This document shows, piece after piece, positions 1-5,683 of a DNA stretch of 7,701 bases. The stretch lies in contig JAEMSV010000146.1 of assembly GCA_016462625.1 (NCBI GenBank), positions 1 to 7,701 of the forward strand. The letters are read 5' to 3'. Position numbers and translations under genes: made by a program. Each line of letters begins with the position of its first letter. Within the stretch, counting starts at the first letter, position 1. The DNA comes from Solirubrobacteraceae bacterium. Lineage in GTDB: Bacteria > Actinomycetota > Thermoleophilia > Solirubrobacterales > Solirubrobacteraceae. The notes beneath the pieces are model-generated. The model was given only the letters and a program-made list of their open reading frames with translations. It did not search any database and was not told the origin of the DNA.

Positions 1-704
1 GTGTCCGTCACCGGCGGAGGGGTGGGCGCGGGAACGATGCCGTCGACGGGATCGGAGCCGCCGCCGTGGATGAAGTCCAGCGCGCCCTCGTAGCCGGTCA
101 CGCTCATGTAGCCCGAGCAGTCGACGGCGTCGGGGTCGGCGACGCGGCGCACCAGCTTCGACACAGTCTCCCCAGCCTTCCGGAGCCAGACCTCAACCTT
201 GCCGTCCTTGACCTTGAGTCCGAACCGGTCACCGACGCCGACGGTGCCGCCAGCGCTGTAGGCTCGGAACAGCTCGACGGTTCGGCCATCCACGGCCTTC
301 CACAGCCAGAATGCGCCGTTCTTGTCGAGCTCAAGCGAGAAGTTGCTGAGACTGACCCCCGGGTTACGCAGACAGACGCCGAGGCCGACGGAACCTGGGG
401 CGGTCTTCGTCGCTGAAATCTGCTGGTGGTCGCCGAACTTCGTCTTCGCCCAGTACGCCGAGCCCCAGGCGTCAGTCGGCATCTGCAGGCGACCGGAGAC
501 GATCTTCGGAGTTGACGGGGCACCGGGATACACGGCGCCGACCCAATCCGAGCCGAGGCTGGTGCGCTCGAAGTTGTCTACGAGCGGATAGGTCTCAGCC
601 GCTCGCGCTTGACCGACAACGCTCAGCAGTGCCGTGACGAGGACGGCCAGTGCGAGGGTCCACGAGGCCCGGGTAGGGCGATAGTGAGGGACGACGAGGG
701 GCAT
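1..704 (-). CDS. Secreted LamG/concanavalin-like domain protein, partial (C-terminus off left edge)
   Basis: Reading from the ATG at 704-702, 234 residues are open to the window edge with no stop. The first 35 residues form a signal peptide: a basic start (R9, R12), a hydrophobic core (WTLALAVLVTALLSVVG, about residues 15-31) and an ARA|AE cleavage site after residue 35. The mature part begins LVDNFERTSLGSDWVG, a DNF/DDFxR...lGsdW opening often seen in bacterial secreted concanavalin-like (LamG-type) domains. It continues as alternating beta-like stretches rich in Trp, Phe and Gly, with two Cys, and ends in a Pro-rich linker (VPAPTPPPVTD), so another domain probably follows outside the window. 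The start is supported by GGAG at 715-712, seven bases before the ATG. The likely role is a cell-surface or extracellular carbohydrate-binding or structural protein; no catalytic residues can be named. It lies downstream of cofE on the same strand but 318 bp away, so it is probably a separate transcript. Confidence 0.8.
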   Translation of the reverse strand, partial: MPLVVPHYRPTRASWTLALAVLVTALLSVVGQARAAETYPLVDNFERTSLGSDWVGAVYPGAPSTPKIVSGRLQMPTDAWGSAYWAKTKFGDHQQISATKTAPGSVGLGVCLRNPGVSLSNFSLELDKNGAFWLWKAVDGRTVELFRAYSAGGTVGVGDRFGLKVKDGKVEVWLRKAGETVSKLVRRVADPDAVDCSGYMSVTGYEGALDFIHGGGSDPVDGIVPAPTPPPVTD

Positions 705-711
705 GCAACAA

Positions 712-715
712 CTCC
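712..715 (-). promoter_or_regulatory. Ribosome binding site of the secreted-protein gene
   Basis: On the minus strand GGAG (within AACGGAG) lies seven bases before the ATG at 704. It fixes the start of the secreted protein. Its last G is also the first base of GTTGTTGC (712-705), which can pair with an upstream GCAACAAC (871-864). Confidence 0.6.
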
Positions 716-730
716 GTTAGTGGCTTCCGT

Positions 731-748
731 GGGGTCAGCCGTGACCCC
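731..748 (-). repeat. Perfect 7-bp inverted repeat in leader (operator or 5'UTR hairpin)
   Basis: GGGGTCA and TGACCCC flank GCCG with no mismatch. The element ends 27 bp before the secreted protein's ATG. It could be a repressor operator or an RNA stem in the 5' leader; the sequence alone does not separate these. Confidence 0.5.
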
Positions 749-975
749 TGTTGCCTGCCGTTGTCGACCCGGCCCCCAGGGGTGGTTGACCCGGCCCGGA
801 GCCGGCCGTCCCCGAAGGTGTGGAGGGCTCCGGAAAAGCGGGATGGCCACTGGTTTCCGGACTGTTGTTGCTCTGTCAGAGAATCCTGTCGGCTGTCGTG
901 GACGACGGGGCGTTCAGAGCTGGCGCGTCGCCGTTCGTCCAGGAACGGCCGGACGTATGAGTTTGGTGTGGATCG

Positions 976-995
976 CGGCCGCGCATACGCGGCCG
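976..995 (-). terminator. Candidate terminator hairpin of the F420 operon
   Basis: CGGCCGCG and CGCGGCCG form a perfect all-GC 8-bp stem around a 4-nt loop, starting 28 bp past the cofE stop codon. No T-tract follows on the minus strand, so classical intrinsic termination is uncertain. Actinobacterial terminators often lack a U-tract, and the position between two independent minus-strand genes fits transcript-end formation. Confidence 0.4.
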
Positions 996-1022
996 GATGA
1001 CCTACCCACACCCTGCTCGGTG

Positions 1023-1769
1023 CTAGGTGAAGAGGTCCTCGTCGCGGGCGCGCACGAGGGCCATCACGCCTGGCCCGTCGTCGGCGGTGACGTGTGGGCC
1101 CAGCCCGCCCACGATGACCGCCGGCTCTCCGCTGTCCTTGCCCCTGCGGGCGAGGTCCGCGGCCGCCGCTGTCTCGTCGGCGAGGGCGATCCACGTGGCG
1201 ACGAGCTCGCGGCCCGCCCGGTCGGTGCGCCCGCGCCAGTCGGTGAGCGGCGCCAGTCCGGCGATGCCGATGGCGACATCGACCTGACCGTGGCGCCAGG
1301 CGCGGCCGAACGAGTCGGCGATGACGACGGCGGGGGCGACGCCCAGCCGCTCGCGCAGCGCCGTGCGGATCGCGCGGGCCGATCCGTCGGGGTCGACGGG
1401 CAGCGTGATGACCGTGTCCGCTGCCGCGACGTTCGAGGCGTCGACCCCGGCGTTCGCGCACACGAATCCGTGGTGCGTGCGGCAGATCAGGACGCCCCGC
1501 TCGGCCCGGACGACCTCGGCGGACTCGTCGAGCACGACCTGCACGTGGCGCGGGTCCTTGCCGTGGCGGTGCGCGAGGACCTCGGCGTCGGCGGTCGGCG
1601 CGACGTCCTGCAGCCGGACGATCCGGCCTTCGGCCTTCGAGACGACCTTGTGCGCGACGACCAGGACGTCATCGTCGCGGAGGTCGCCGGCCGCGCCCGC
1701 GAGGATGGTCCCGAGATCGTCGCCGGGCGTGATCTCCGGCAGCCCGGCCACCGCCCGGGCGGTGATCAT
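1023..1769 (-). CDS. cofE: F420-0:gamma-glutamyl ligase, single domain
   Basis: This 248-residue enzyme adds L-glutamate to coenzyme F420-0 in a GTP- and metal-dependent reaction in the cytosol. Visible family motifs are HKVVSKAEGR (40-49), THHGFVCANAGVDASNV (98-114), ADSFGRAWRHGQVDVAIG (151-168), then a GRTDRAGRELVAT block and a VIVGG segment near the end. The length matches archaeal-type CofE of about 250 residues. The nitroreductase-like C-terminal half of mycobacterial FbiB is absent: a TAG stop follows ARDEDLFT. The start is the ATG at 1769, overlapping the cofC stop by 4 nt (ATGA). The frame stays open further upstream, but that portion is Arg/His-rich and antisense-like within cofC. 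It is the last gene of the four-gene operon, so translation is probably coupled to cofC. Confidence 0.93.
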   Translation of the reverse strand: MITARAVAGLPEITPGDDLGTILAGAAGDLRDDDVLVVAHKVVSKAEGRIVRLQDVAPTADAEVLAHRHGKDPRHVQVVLDESAEVVRAERGVLICRTHHGFVCANAGVDASNVAAADTVITLPVDPDGSARAIRTALRERLGVAPAVVIADSFGRAWRHGQVDVAIGIAGLAPLTDWRGRTDRAGRELVATWIALADETAAAADLARRGKDSGEPAVIVGGLGPHVTADDGPGVMALVRARDEDLFT

Positions 1770-2416
1770 GCGGCGATGCGGCCGAGCAGCCCGCGGGTGC
1801 TGGCGGCCGTGCCGCGCGCCGTCTCGAGGGCAGTGCGCAGGGCCGCGAGATCCTCGGGCGTGTCGACGTCGAGGGTGAATGCCTCGATCTCGACCGTCAC
1901 GCACGCGGCGCCGGCATCGGCGGCGAGCTCCTCGTGGCGGAGACGGCTGCCCGGCCCGAACGAAGGGGCCATGGCGGTCGGCGGGGTGAGCACGAGGGCG
2001 TTCGTCCCGTTGCCGTGACGATCGGGAACGACCACGACCGACGGGCCGGCCGCAGCGGCCGCCAGTGCAGCTTCGATGTCGGCGGGCGCCAGGGCGGGGC
2101 AGTCACCGGGCAGCAGAAGCGCCCGCGTCGTCTCGTCGGAGACGGCCGCGAGCCCGAGCAGCGCCGCCTCGCTGTGACCGCGCTCCTCGGGGTCGGGGAC
2201 GACCCGGGCGCCCTGGCTGGTGGCCAGCGCGGAGGCGATCGGCTCGGCGGTGACCACGATGATCTCGTCGATCGCCGGCGTCCGCCGCAGCGCACGCAGG
2301 ACGTCGGAGACCATCGCCTCGGCGAGCGAGCGGCGCAGGTCGGCCGGAAGGGACGCCGAGAGCCGCTGCTTGGCATGCGAGAAGCGCTTGACGGGGAGGA
2401 TGGCGGCGGTGCTCAT
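1766..2416 (-). CDS. cofC: CofC/FbiD guanylyltransferase of F420 biosynthesis
   Basis: This 216-residue nucleotidyltransferase uses GTP to activate phosphoenolpyruvate (FbiD, in actinobacteria) or 2-phospho-L-lactate (CofC, in archaea). The resulting diphosphate intermediate is consumed by CofD. Family features are the N-terminal ILPVKRFSHAKQRLS segment (6-20) with the lysines expected to contact GTP, the metal-binding GDCPAL (104-109), DRHGNGTNAL (132-141), SFGPGSRLRH (152-161) and DVDTPEDL (183-190). Length is normal for the family. The ATG at 2416 overlaps the cofD stop by 4 nt (ATGA), and its own TGA overlaps the cofE start. Substrate preference cannot be read with confidence from the sequence, so the generic cofC symbol is used; fbiD is the equivalent name in mycobacteria. 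Confidence 0.9.
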   Translation of the reverse strand: MSTAAILPVKRFSHAKQRLSASLPADLRRSLAEAMVSDVLRALRRTPAIDEIIVVTAEPIASALATSQGARVVPDPEERGHSEAALLGLAAVSDETTRALLLPGDCPALAPADIEAALAAAAAGPSVVVVPDRHGNGTNALVLTPPTAMAPSFGPGSRLRHEELAADAGAACVTVEIEAFTLDVDTPEDLAALRTALETARGTAASTRGLLGRIAA

Positions 2417-3324
2417 GACAGCTCGGTGGCGAAGCGCAGCGTTGCCTCGGCAACGTACCGGCGCGCGTCGGGACTGGACAGCATGGTGTCGCACCGGAGG
2501 GCTGGAAGCTCTCCGGCCCACGGTTCGTCGCACACGAGGCCGTCGAGAAGGTCGCCGTAGACCGCCGCGATCCCCGTGGCGTCGACGGGGTGGCCGGCGT
2601 GCTCGAGGAAGCTCGCCGTCGGTCCCTTCAGCACGTGCCCACCGACGATCGGCGACACGGCGACGACCGGTGCGGGCGCCGCGCGCAGCGCCTCGCGCAT
2701 CCCCGGCAGGGCGAGGATCGGGCCGATCGAGATGACCGGGTTCGACGGGCCGACGACGATTGCGCGCGCCCGGGAGATCGCGTCGAGGACCTCGGGCGTC
2801 GGCGCAGCCTCGTTAATGCCCTCCAGCCGGACGTCCTCGACGGGGGCGTCGCGGTGCTGGATCAGGAAGCGCTGAAGATCGACCCACGCGCCGCCGGTCT
2901 GCACCTCGGTGCGCACCGAGTCGTCGCTCATGGGCAGCACGCGGGCGGCGACGCCGAGGGCGGTCGTCAGCTCTGCGAGCGCGTCGGTCAGCCGCGCGCC
3001 GCCGCGCAGCAGCTCGGCACGGCGCAGGCAGAAGGCGAGATCGCGGTCGCCGAGGTTGAACCACACATCGATCCCGAGCTCGCGCAGGCCGTCCATGGTC
3101 GCGAACGTGTCGCCGTCGAGGCCCCAGCCGCGCGCGTCGATCCGGTCGGCGAGCCAGAAGGTGCAGAGATCCGGGTCGGGCGAGACGTACGCGCCGTGGA
3201 TCTCGATGTCGTCGCCGGTGTTGGCGACGACGACGAGCTCGTCGCCGACGACATCGGCCATCCCCCGGGCGAGCTTCGCGCCGCCGGTCCCGCCGGCGAG
3301 GACGACGACCGGCGAGGTGGTCAT
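2413..3324 (-). CDS. cofD: CofD/FbiA Fo transferase (2-phospho-L-lactate/PEP transferase)
   Basis: This 303-residue enzyme transfers the phospholactyl or phosphoenolpyruvyl moiety from the GDP-activated intermediate to the deazaflavin Fo, giving F420-0 or dehydro-F420-0. Recognisable motifs are GGTGGAK (11-17) near the N-terminus, NTGDD (35-39), WFNLGDRDLA (88-97), GPSNPVISIGPI (192-203) and PIVGGHVLKGP (225-235). Length matches CofD/FbiA. The start is the ATG at 3324, which shares one base with the npdG stop (TGATG). Upstream in-frame codons exist but lie inside npdG and give Arg-rich sequence. The 3' end overlaps cofC by 4 nt. Confidence 0.94.
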   Translation of the reverse strand: MTTSPVVVLAGGTGGAKLARGMADVVGDELVVVANTGDDIEIHGAYVSPDPDLCTFWLADRIDARGWGLDGDTFATMDGLRELGIDVWFNLGDRDLAFCLRRAELLRGGARLTDALAELTTALGVAARVLPMSDDSVRTEVQTGGAWVDLQRFLIQHRDAPVEDVRLEGINEAAPTPEVLDAISRARAIVVGPSNPVISIGPILALPGMREALRAAPAPVVAVSPIVGGHVLKGPTASFLEHAGHPVDATGIAAVYGDLLDGLVCDEPWAGELPALRCDTMLSSPDARRYVAEATLRFATELS

Positions 3325-4025
3325 CAGCCCTTGGGCTTCAGCGGGGGCCAGAGATCGTCGGGCAGGCCCGTGATCTTGATCCCCGCGTGCGTCTTGTGGC
3401 GCATGTTGGTGCTGATGAGGAGCGCGGTGAGGCTCTCGACGATGCGGGCCATCTCCAGGCGCCCGACGTCGACGCAGCGCAGGCCGTCGATCCGGTCGAG
3501 GACGTTGGCGACGCGCTTCTTGTCCGCCCGCTTGTCTCCGGCGATGAGGACGTCCTCGTCGAGGGCGTGCTCGAGGTCGCCGAGCGTCGGGGCGCCGACG
3601 GTGTGCAGCGCGCTGACGACACGGACGCCGTCGGGGACCATCTCCTGCGCCTGCTGCGCGGCCGAGCCCTGCCACACGCCAAGCATGCGGGTCGCCTTGC
3701 CGCTGACGGCGGCCGCGAGCGGCACGGTCGCGTCGACGACCAGCTGGCCCTCGTGCAGGACGCCCTTGAGGTTCGTGAGCGTCTCGGACTGGTTGCGGAA
3801 CGGCACTGAGAGGAAGACCAGCTCATTGGCGGCGGCGGCTTCGCTGTTCTCGGCGGACGTGAACTGCCCGCTGGGAACGAGCTCAAGGGCGCGGCGCTCG
3901 GTTTCGGCCGCACGGTCGGCGTCGCGCGAGCCGAGCATGACGGGGACGCCGGCCTTGCCGAGGCGGATGGCGAGGGCGAATCCCAGGGCGCCCGAGGCGC
4001 CGACGATGGTGACGGGCTCTGACAT
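3324..4025 (-). CDS. npdG: NADPH-dependent F420 reductase (F420H2:NADP oxidoreductase)
   Basis: This 233-residue cytosolic enzyme moves hydride between NADP(H) and F420(H2), supplying reduced F420 to other enzymes. The N-terminus is a Rossmann dinucleotide fold: TIVGASGALG with G9, G12 and G15, followed after the second strand by GSR (S33, R34), a pair typical of NADP-phosphate recognition. The C-terminus carries HAGIKITGLPDD (213-224), matching the conserved end of the Fno/NpdG family. It is the first gene of the F420 operon, tied to cofD by a 1-nt overlap. The ATG at 4025 has no Shine-Dalgarno sequence within 29 bp, and a TATCCT hexamer (4040-4035) lies nine bases upstream. Leaderless translation is therefore likely. 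Confidence 0.92.
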   Translation of the reverse strand: MSEPVTIVGASGALGFALAIRLGKAGVPVMLGSRDADRAAETERRALELVPSGQFTSAENSEAAAANELVFLSVPFRNQSETLTNLKGVLHEGQLVVDATVPLAAAVSGKATRMLGVWQGSAAQQAQEMVPDGVRVVSALHTVGAPTLGDLEHALDEDVLIAGDKRADKKRVANVLDRIDGLRCVDVGRLEMARIVESLTALLISTNMRHKTHAGIKITGLPDDLWPPLKPKG

Positions 4026-4054
4026 GGGCGGGCGAGGATACCCTGCTCGGCATC
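4026..4054. promoter_or_regulatory. Divergent promoter candidate with overlapping -10 elements
   Basis: Only 29 bp separate the ATG of npdG (minus) from the ATG of the thioesterase (plus). On the plus strand TACCCT occupies 4039-4044, ten bases before its ATG. On the minus strand TATCCT occupies 4040-4035, nine bases before its ATG. Both fit TAnnnT, and they share the self-complementary TA at 4039-4040. The spacing fits leaderless transcripts on both sides, and neither gene has a usable Shine-Dalgarno site. No good -35 boxes are seen: a CTGACA at 4019-4024 lies only 14 bp from the plus -10. Confidence 0.5.
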
Positions 4055-4438
4055 ATGCCCCTGGAGCCCGGCCTGACCCGCAGCGAGACCTTCACCGCGG
4101 AGGGGATCCTGCTCACGGACGTCGGCGGGACCATCGGGATCAAGGTGCTCTCGACCCCCGGGATGATCGGCCGGATGGAGCGCAACGCGGCGATGCTCGC
4201 GATGGAGCACCTGCCCGAGGGCAAGGCGACGGTGGGCTTCGAGGTCTGCATCAAGCACGTGTCGGGAAGCGTCGAGGGCGCGGAATGCAGCGCGCACGCC
4301 ACGCTGCGCGAGATCGTCGACGGACGCAAGCTGCGCTTCGACGTCGAGGTGCGTGAGGGCGACCGCACGATCGGCGTGGGGACCCACGAGCGCCGGGTCA
4401 TCGATGTGGCCGGCCACGCGGCGGCGGCGGGCTCGTGA
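4055..4438 (+). CDS. FlK-like hotdog-fold acyl-CoA thioesterase
   Basis: This 127-residue protein resembles the thioesterase family typified by fluoroacetyl-CoA thioesterase FlK of Streptomyces cattleya. Aligned by eye to FlK as I remember it, the catalytic Thr42/Glu50/His76 correspond to T34, E42 and H68 with identical spacing, Gly69 to G61, and the C-terminal GTHERxVI motif is present (109-116, R113 for Arg120). The Phe gate of FlK (F33, F36) falls in a GGTIG segment here, so fluoroacetyl-CoA specificity is unlikely and the acyl-CoA substrate is unknown. The ATG at 4055 is probably leaderless. Its TGA overlaps the GTG of the HMG-CoA lyase (GTGA), implying coupled expression and a possible shared acyl-CoA pathway. 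Earlier annotations of such proteins vary. Confidence 0.8.
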   Translation: MPLEPGLTRSETFTAEGILLTDVGGTIGIKVLSTPGMIGRMERNAAMLAMEHLPEGKATVGFEVCIKHVSGSVEGAECSAHATLREIVDGRKLRFDVEVREGDRTIGVGTHERRVIDVAGHAAAAGS

Positions 4439-5358
4439 CGCTTCCCTCGCAGGTCGTGATCCGTGAGGTCGGGCCGCGCGACGGGCTGCAGAACGAGCCC
4501 GAGATCCTCAGCACCGAGGCGAAGGTCGCGATGATCGACGCGCTCGCCCGGACCGGGCTGACGCGGATCGAGCTGACCAGCTTCGTGCGCGCGGACGTGA
4601 TCCCGCAGCTGGCCGACGCGGCCGAGGTGCTGGCGGCGGTCTCCGTTCCCGAGGGCGTGGCGCGATCGGTGCTGATCCCGAACGAGCGGGGTCTCGAGGT
4701 CGCGCTCGCGCACCGCGATCGGTTCGACGAGATCAACGGCTTCCTGTCGGCGAGCGAGTCGCACAACAAGGCGAACGTGAACCGCTCGGTGTCGGAGTCG
4801 CTCGCCGGGCTTGAACGAATGTTCGCGACGGCACGGGCCGAAGGGCTGCGCTGCGAAGGCGTCGTCAGCGTGGCGTTCGGCTGCCCCTACGAGGGCCATG
4901 TCGACCGCGCATGGGTGTTCGAGCTGGCCGGCGCGCTGGCGGCGGCTGGCGCGGCGGAGGTCGGCTTCGGCGACACGACCGGGATGGCGAATCCGCGCCA
5001 GGTCCGCGAGTTCTTCGTCGCCGCGCGCGAGGCGCTGGGCGACGAGGTGCAGATCACCGCGCACTTCCACAACACGCGCGGTCAGGGGCTGGCGAACGTC
5101 GTCGCGGCGCTGGAGGCGGGATGCACGTCGTTCGAGTCGTCGGTCGGCGAGCTGGGCGGGTGCCCGGTGCCGAAGGGCGCGACGGGGAACGTCGCGACCG
5201 AGGACGTCGTCTCGATGCTCCATGAGATGGGTGTGGAGACGGGGATCGACCTGGGCGCGCTCCTGGGCGTGGCGCGAGCGATGCAGGAGCGCCTCGGGCG
5301 GCCGCTGGGGAGTCACACGCTCGTGGCGGGCCCGGTGGATTGGCACGAGGGGGTGTGA
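4435..5358 (+). CDS. mvaB: Hydroxymethylglutaryl-CoA lyase
   Basis: This 307-residue TIM-barrel enzyme cleaves HMG-CoA to acetoacetate and acetyl-CoA, the last step of leucine catabolism. All expected active-site residues appear at family spacing: EVGPRDGLQNE (R15, D16), E46 in RIELTSF, SASESHNKANVN (105-116), the HFHNTRGQGLAN metal site (H210, H212), and GGCPVPKGATGNVATED (241-257) with catalytic C243 and N252. Length is normal for bacterial forms. The start is the GTG at 4435, inside the thioesterase stop. The last codons and the TGA lie inside the left arm of a long hairpin (5344-5403), so the C-terminal HEGV is encoded by the repeat. Related DRE-TIM lyases on other hydroxyacyl-CoAs are the alternative. 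Confidence 0.9.
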   Translation: MTLPSQVVIREVGPRDGLQNEPEILSTEAKVAMIDALARTGLTRIELTSFVRADVIPQLADAAEVLAAVSVPEGVARSVLIPNERGLEVALAHRDRFDEINGFLSASESHNKANVNRSVSESLAGLERMFATARAEGLRCEGVVSVAFGCPYEGHVDRAWVFELAGALAAAGAAEVGFGDTTGMANPRQVREFFVAAREALGDEVQITAHFHNTRGQGLANVVAALEAGCTSFESSVGELGGCPVPKGATGNVATEDVVSMLHEMGVETGIDLGALLGVARAMQERLGRPLGSHTLVAGPVDWHEGV

Positions 5359-5403
5359 GCATTGTGGTTCGTGAGGCGAACCACAATGCTCACACCCCTC
5401 GTG
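5344..5403. repeat. Long near-perfect hairpin over the mvaB stop codon
   Basis: Positions 5350-5371 and 5377-5398 are perfectly complementary (22 bp) around the 5-nt loop TGAGG. After a single bulged G at 5349, 5344-5348 pairs with 5399-5403 for 5 more base pairs. The mvaB stop (5356-5358) is in the left arm. The GC-to-AT mix in the stem (GAGCATTGTGGTTCG) differs from the surrounding sequence. No T-tract follows on either strand. It could be a bidirectional transcript-end structure for the convergent genes, or a dispersed palindromic repeat. Confidence 0.85.
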
Positions 5404-5566
5404 GTTCTCGTCGGCTGTGGCGGCTCGGGCGCGGCTGAGGAGCCGGGGCCGGCCGTGGTGGAAACGCCGCGCGCGGACGCGCGGGTGCGGGTGGCTCCTT
5501 GGCGCCCAGGTGGCCGGCATGGAGAGGAACCCGAACGGCGCGTTCCACGTGCTCGTGGCCGGGTAG
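5386..5566 (+). pseudogene. Possible frameshifted small lipoprotein gene
   Basis: From an ATG at 5386 the frame reads MLTPLVVLVGCGGSGAAEEP. This has a lipobox-like LVGC followed by Gly/Ser, typical of bacterial lipoproteins, and about 31 of 36 codons end in G or C up to about 5490. Beyond that the frame degrades, while the next frame, from 5492, reads WLLGAQVAGMERNPNGAF then HVLVAG and stops at TAG 5564-5566; 23 of its 24 codons end in G/C. A one-base shift within the G-rich stretch around 5483-5494 would join them into a protein of about 60 residues. GAGG at 5373-5376, nine bases before the ATG, could serve as ribosome binding site and sits in the hairpin loop. It could be a decayed gene, a sequencing error or coincidence in high-GC DNA. 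No family is recognised. Confidence 0.3.
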
Positions 5567-5635
5567 TGCCGCGTGATCGCCTCGCGATGCTCCGCCGCAT
5601 CGCCGCCTCCACAAGCTGAAGGGCGGGACCGCGTG

Positions 5636-5666
5636 GCCGGCGTCCGCCAGGGGAGCGGACGCCGGC
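5636..5666. repeat. Perfect 12-bp hairpin
   Basis: GCCGGCGTCCGC and GCGGACGCCGGC are exact complements around a 7-nt loop (CAGGGGA on plus). The stem is very stable and GC-rich and lies between the two convergent genes. There is no T-tract on either side, so it is listed as a repeat rather than a terminator; a transcript-end role for either gene is possible. Confidence 0.7.
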
Positions 5667-5683
5667 ACGGGTCGTGGGGACGA

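Larger units (their letters stand above)
705..1022 (-). other. Non-coding leader / intergenic region upstream of the secreted protein
   Basis: The 318 bp between the cofE stop and the secreted-protein start contains no open frame that looks coding. The stretch 841-900 is about 57% GC by hand count, clearly below the flanking genes. It holds at least four inverted repeats: 731-748 (GGGGTCA, 4-nt loop, TGACCCC), 796-803/826-833 (CCGGAGCC/GGCTCCGG), 930-949 (GCCGTTC, 6-nt loop, GAACGGC) and 976-995. There is also a long-range complement between 864-871 and 705-712 next to the start codon. I could not identify a convincing -35/-10 pair and could not match the sequence to a riboswitch class I know. 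Confidence 0.5.

Noticed and set aside
705..871. Known riboswitch (c-di-GMP, c-di-AMP, cobalamin) upstream of the secreted gene
   Set aside because: I compared the leader by eye with the conserved cores I know and none matched; only unclassified structure can be claimed.
871..881. CTCTGTCAGAG palindrome as a regulator site
   Set aside because: Five-bp arms around one base are too short and common to assign to any regulator.
1770..1904. Extended start for cofE
   Set aside because: The added 45 residues are Arg/His-rich, lie inside cofC and precede the normal N-terminus; the ATG at 1769 gives family length and the usual 4-nt overlap.
609..2018. Long plus-strand open frame of 469 codons
   Set aside because: It runs antisense through cofE and part of cofC, with Arg/Gly/Asp-rich repetitive composition typical of shadow frames in high-GC DNA. 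The minus-strand genes have clear family motifs.
3325..3675. Extended start for cofD
   Set aside because: The added residues are Arg/Pro-rich shadow of npdG; the GGTGG motif falls at the expected N-terminal position only from the ATG at 3324.
4019..4024. CTGACA as a -35 box for the thioesterase
   Set aside because: It matches 5 of 6 consensus bases but is only 14 bp from the -10 candidate, too short for normal spacing.
2590..4356. Long plus-strand open frame of 588 codons
   Set aside because: It is antisense to cofD and npdG and then runs out of frame through the thioesterase; no recognisable domain.
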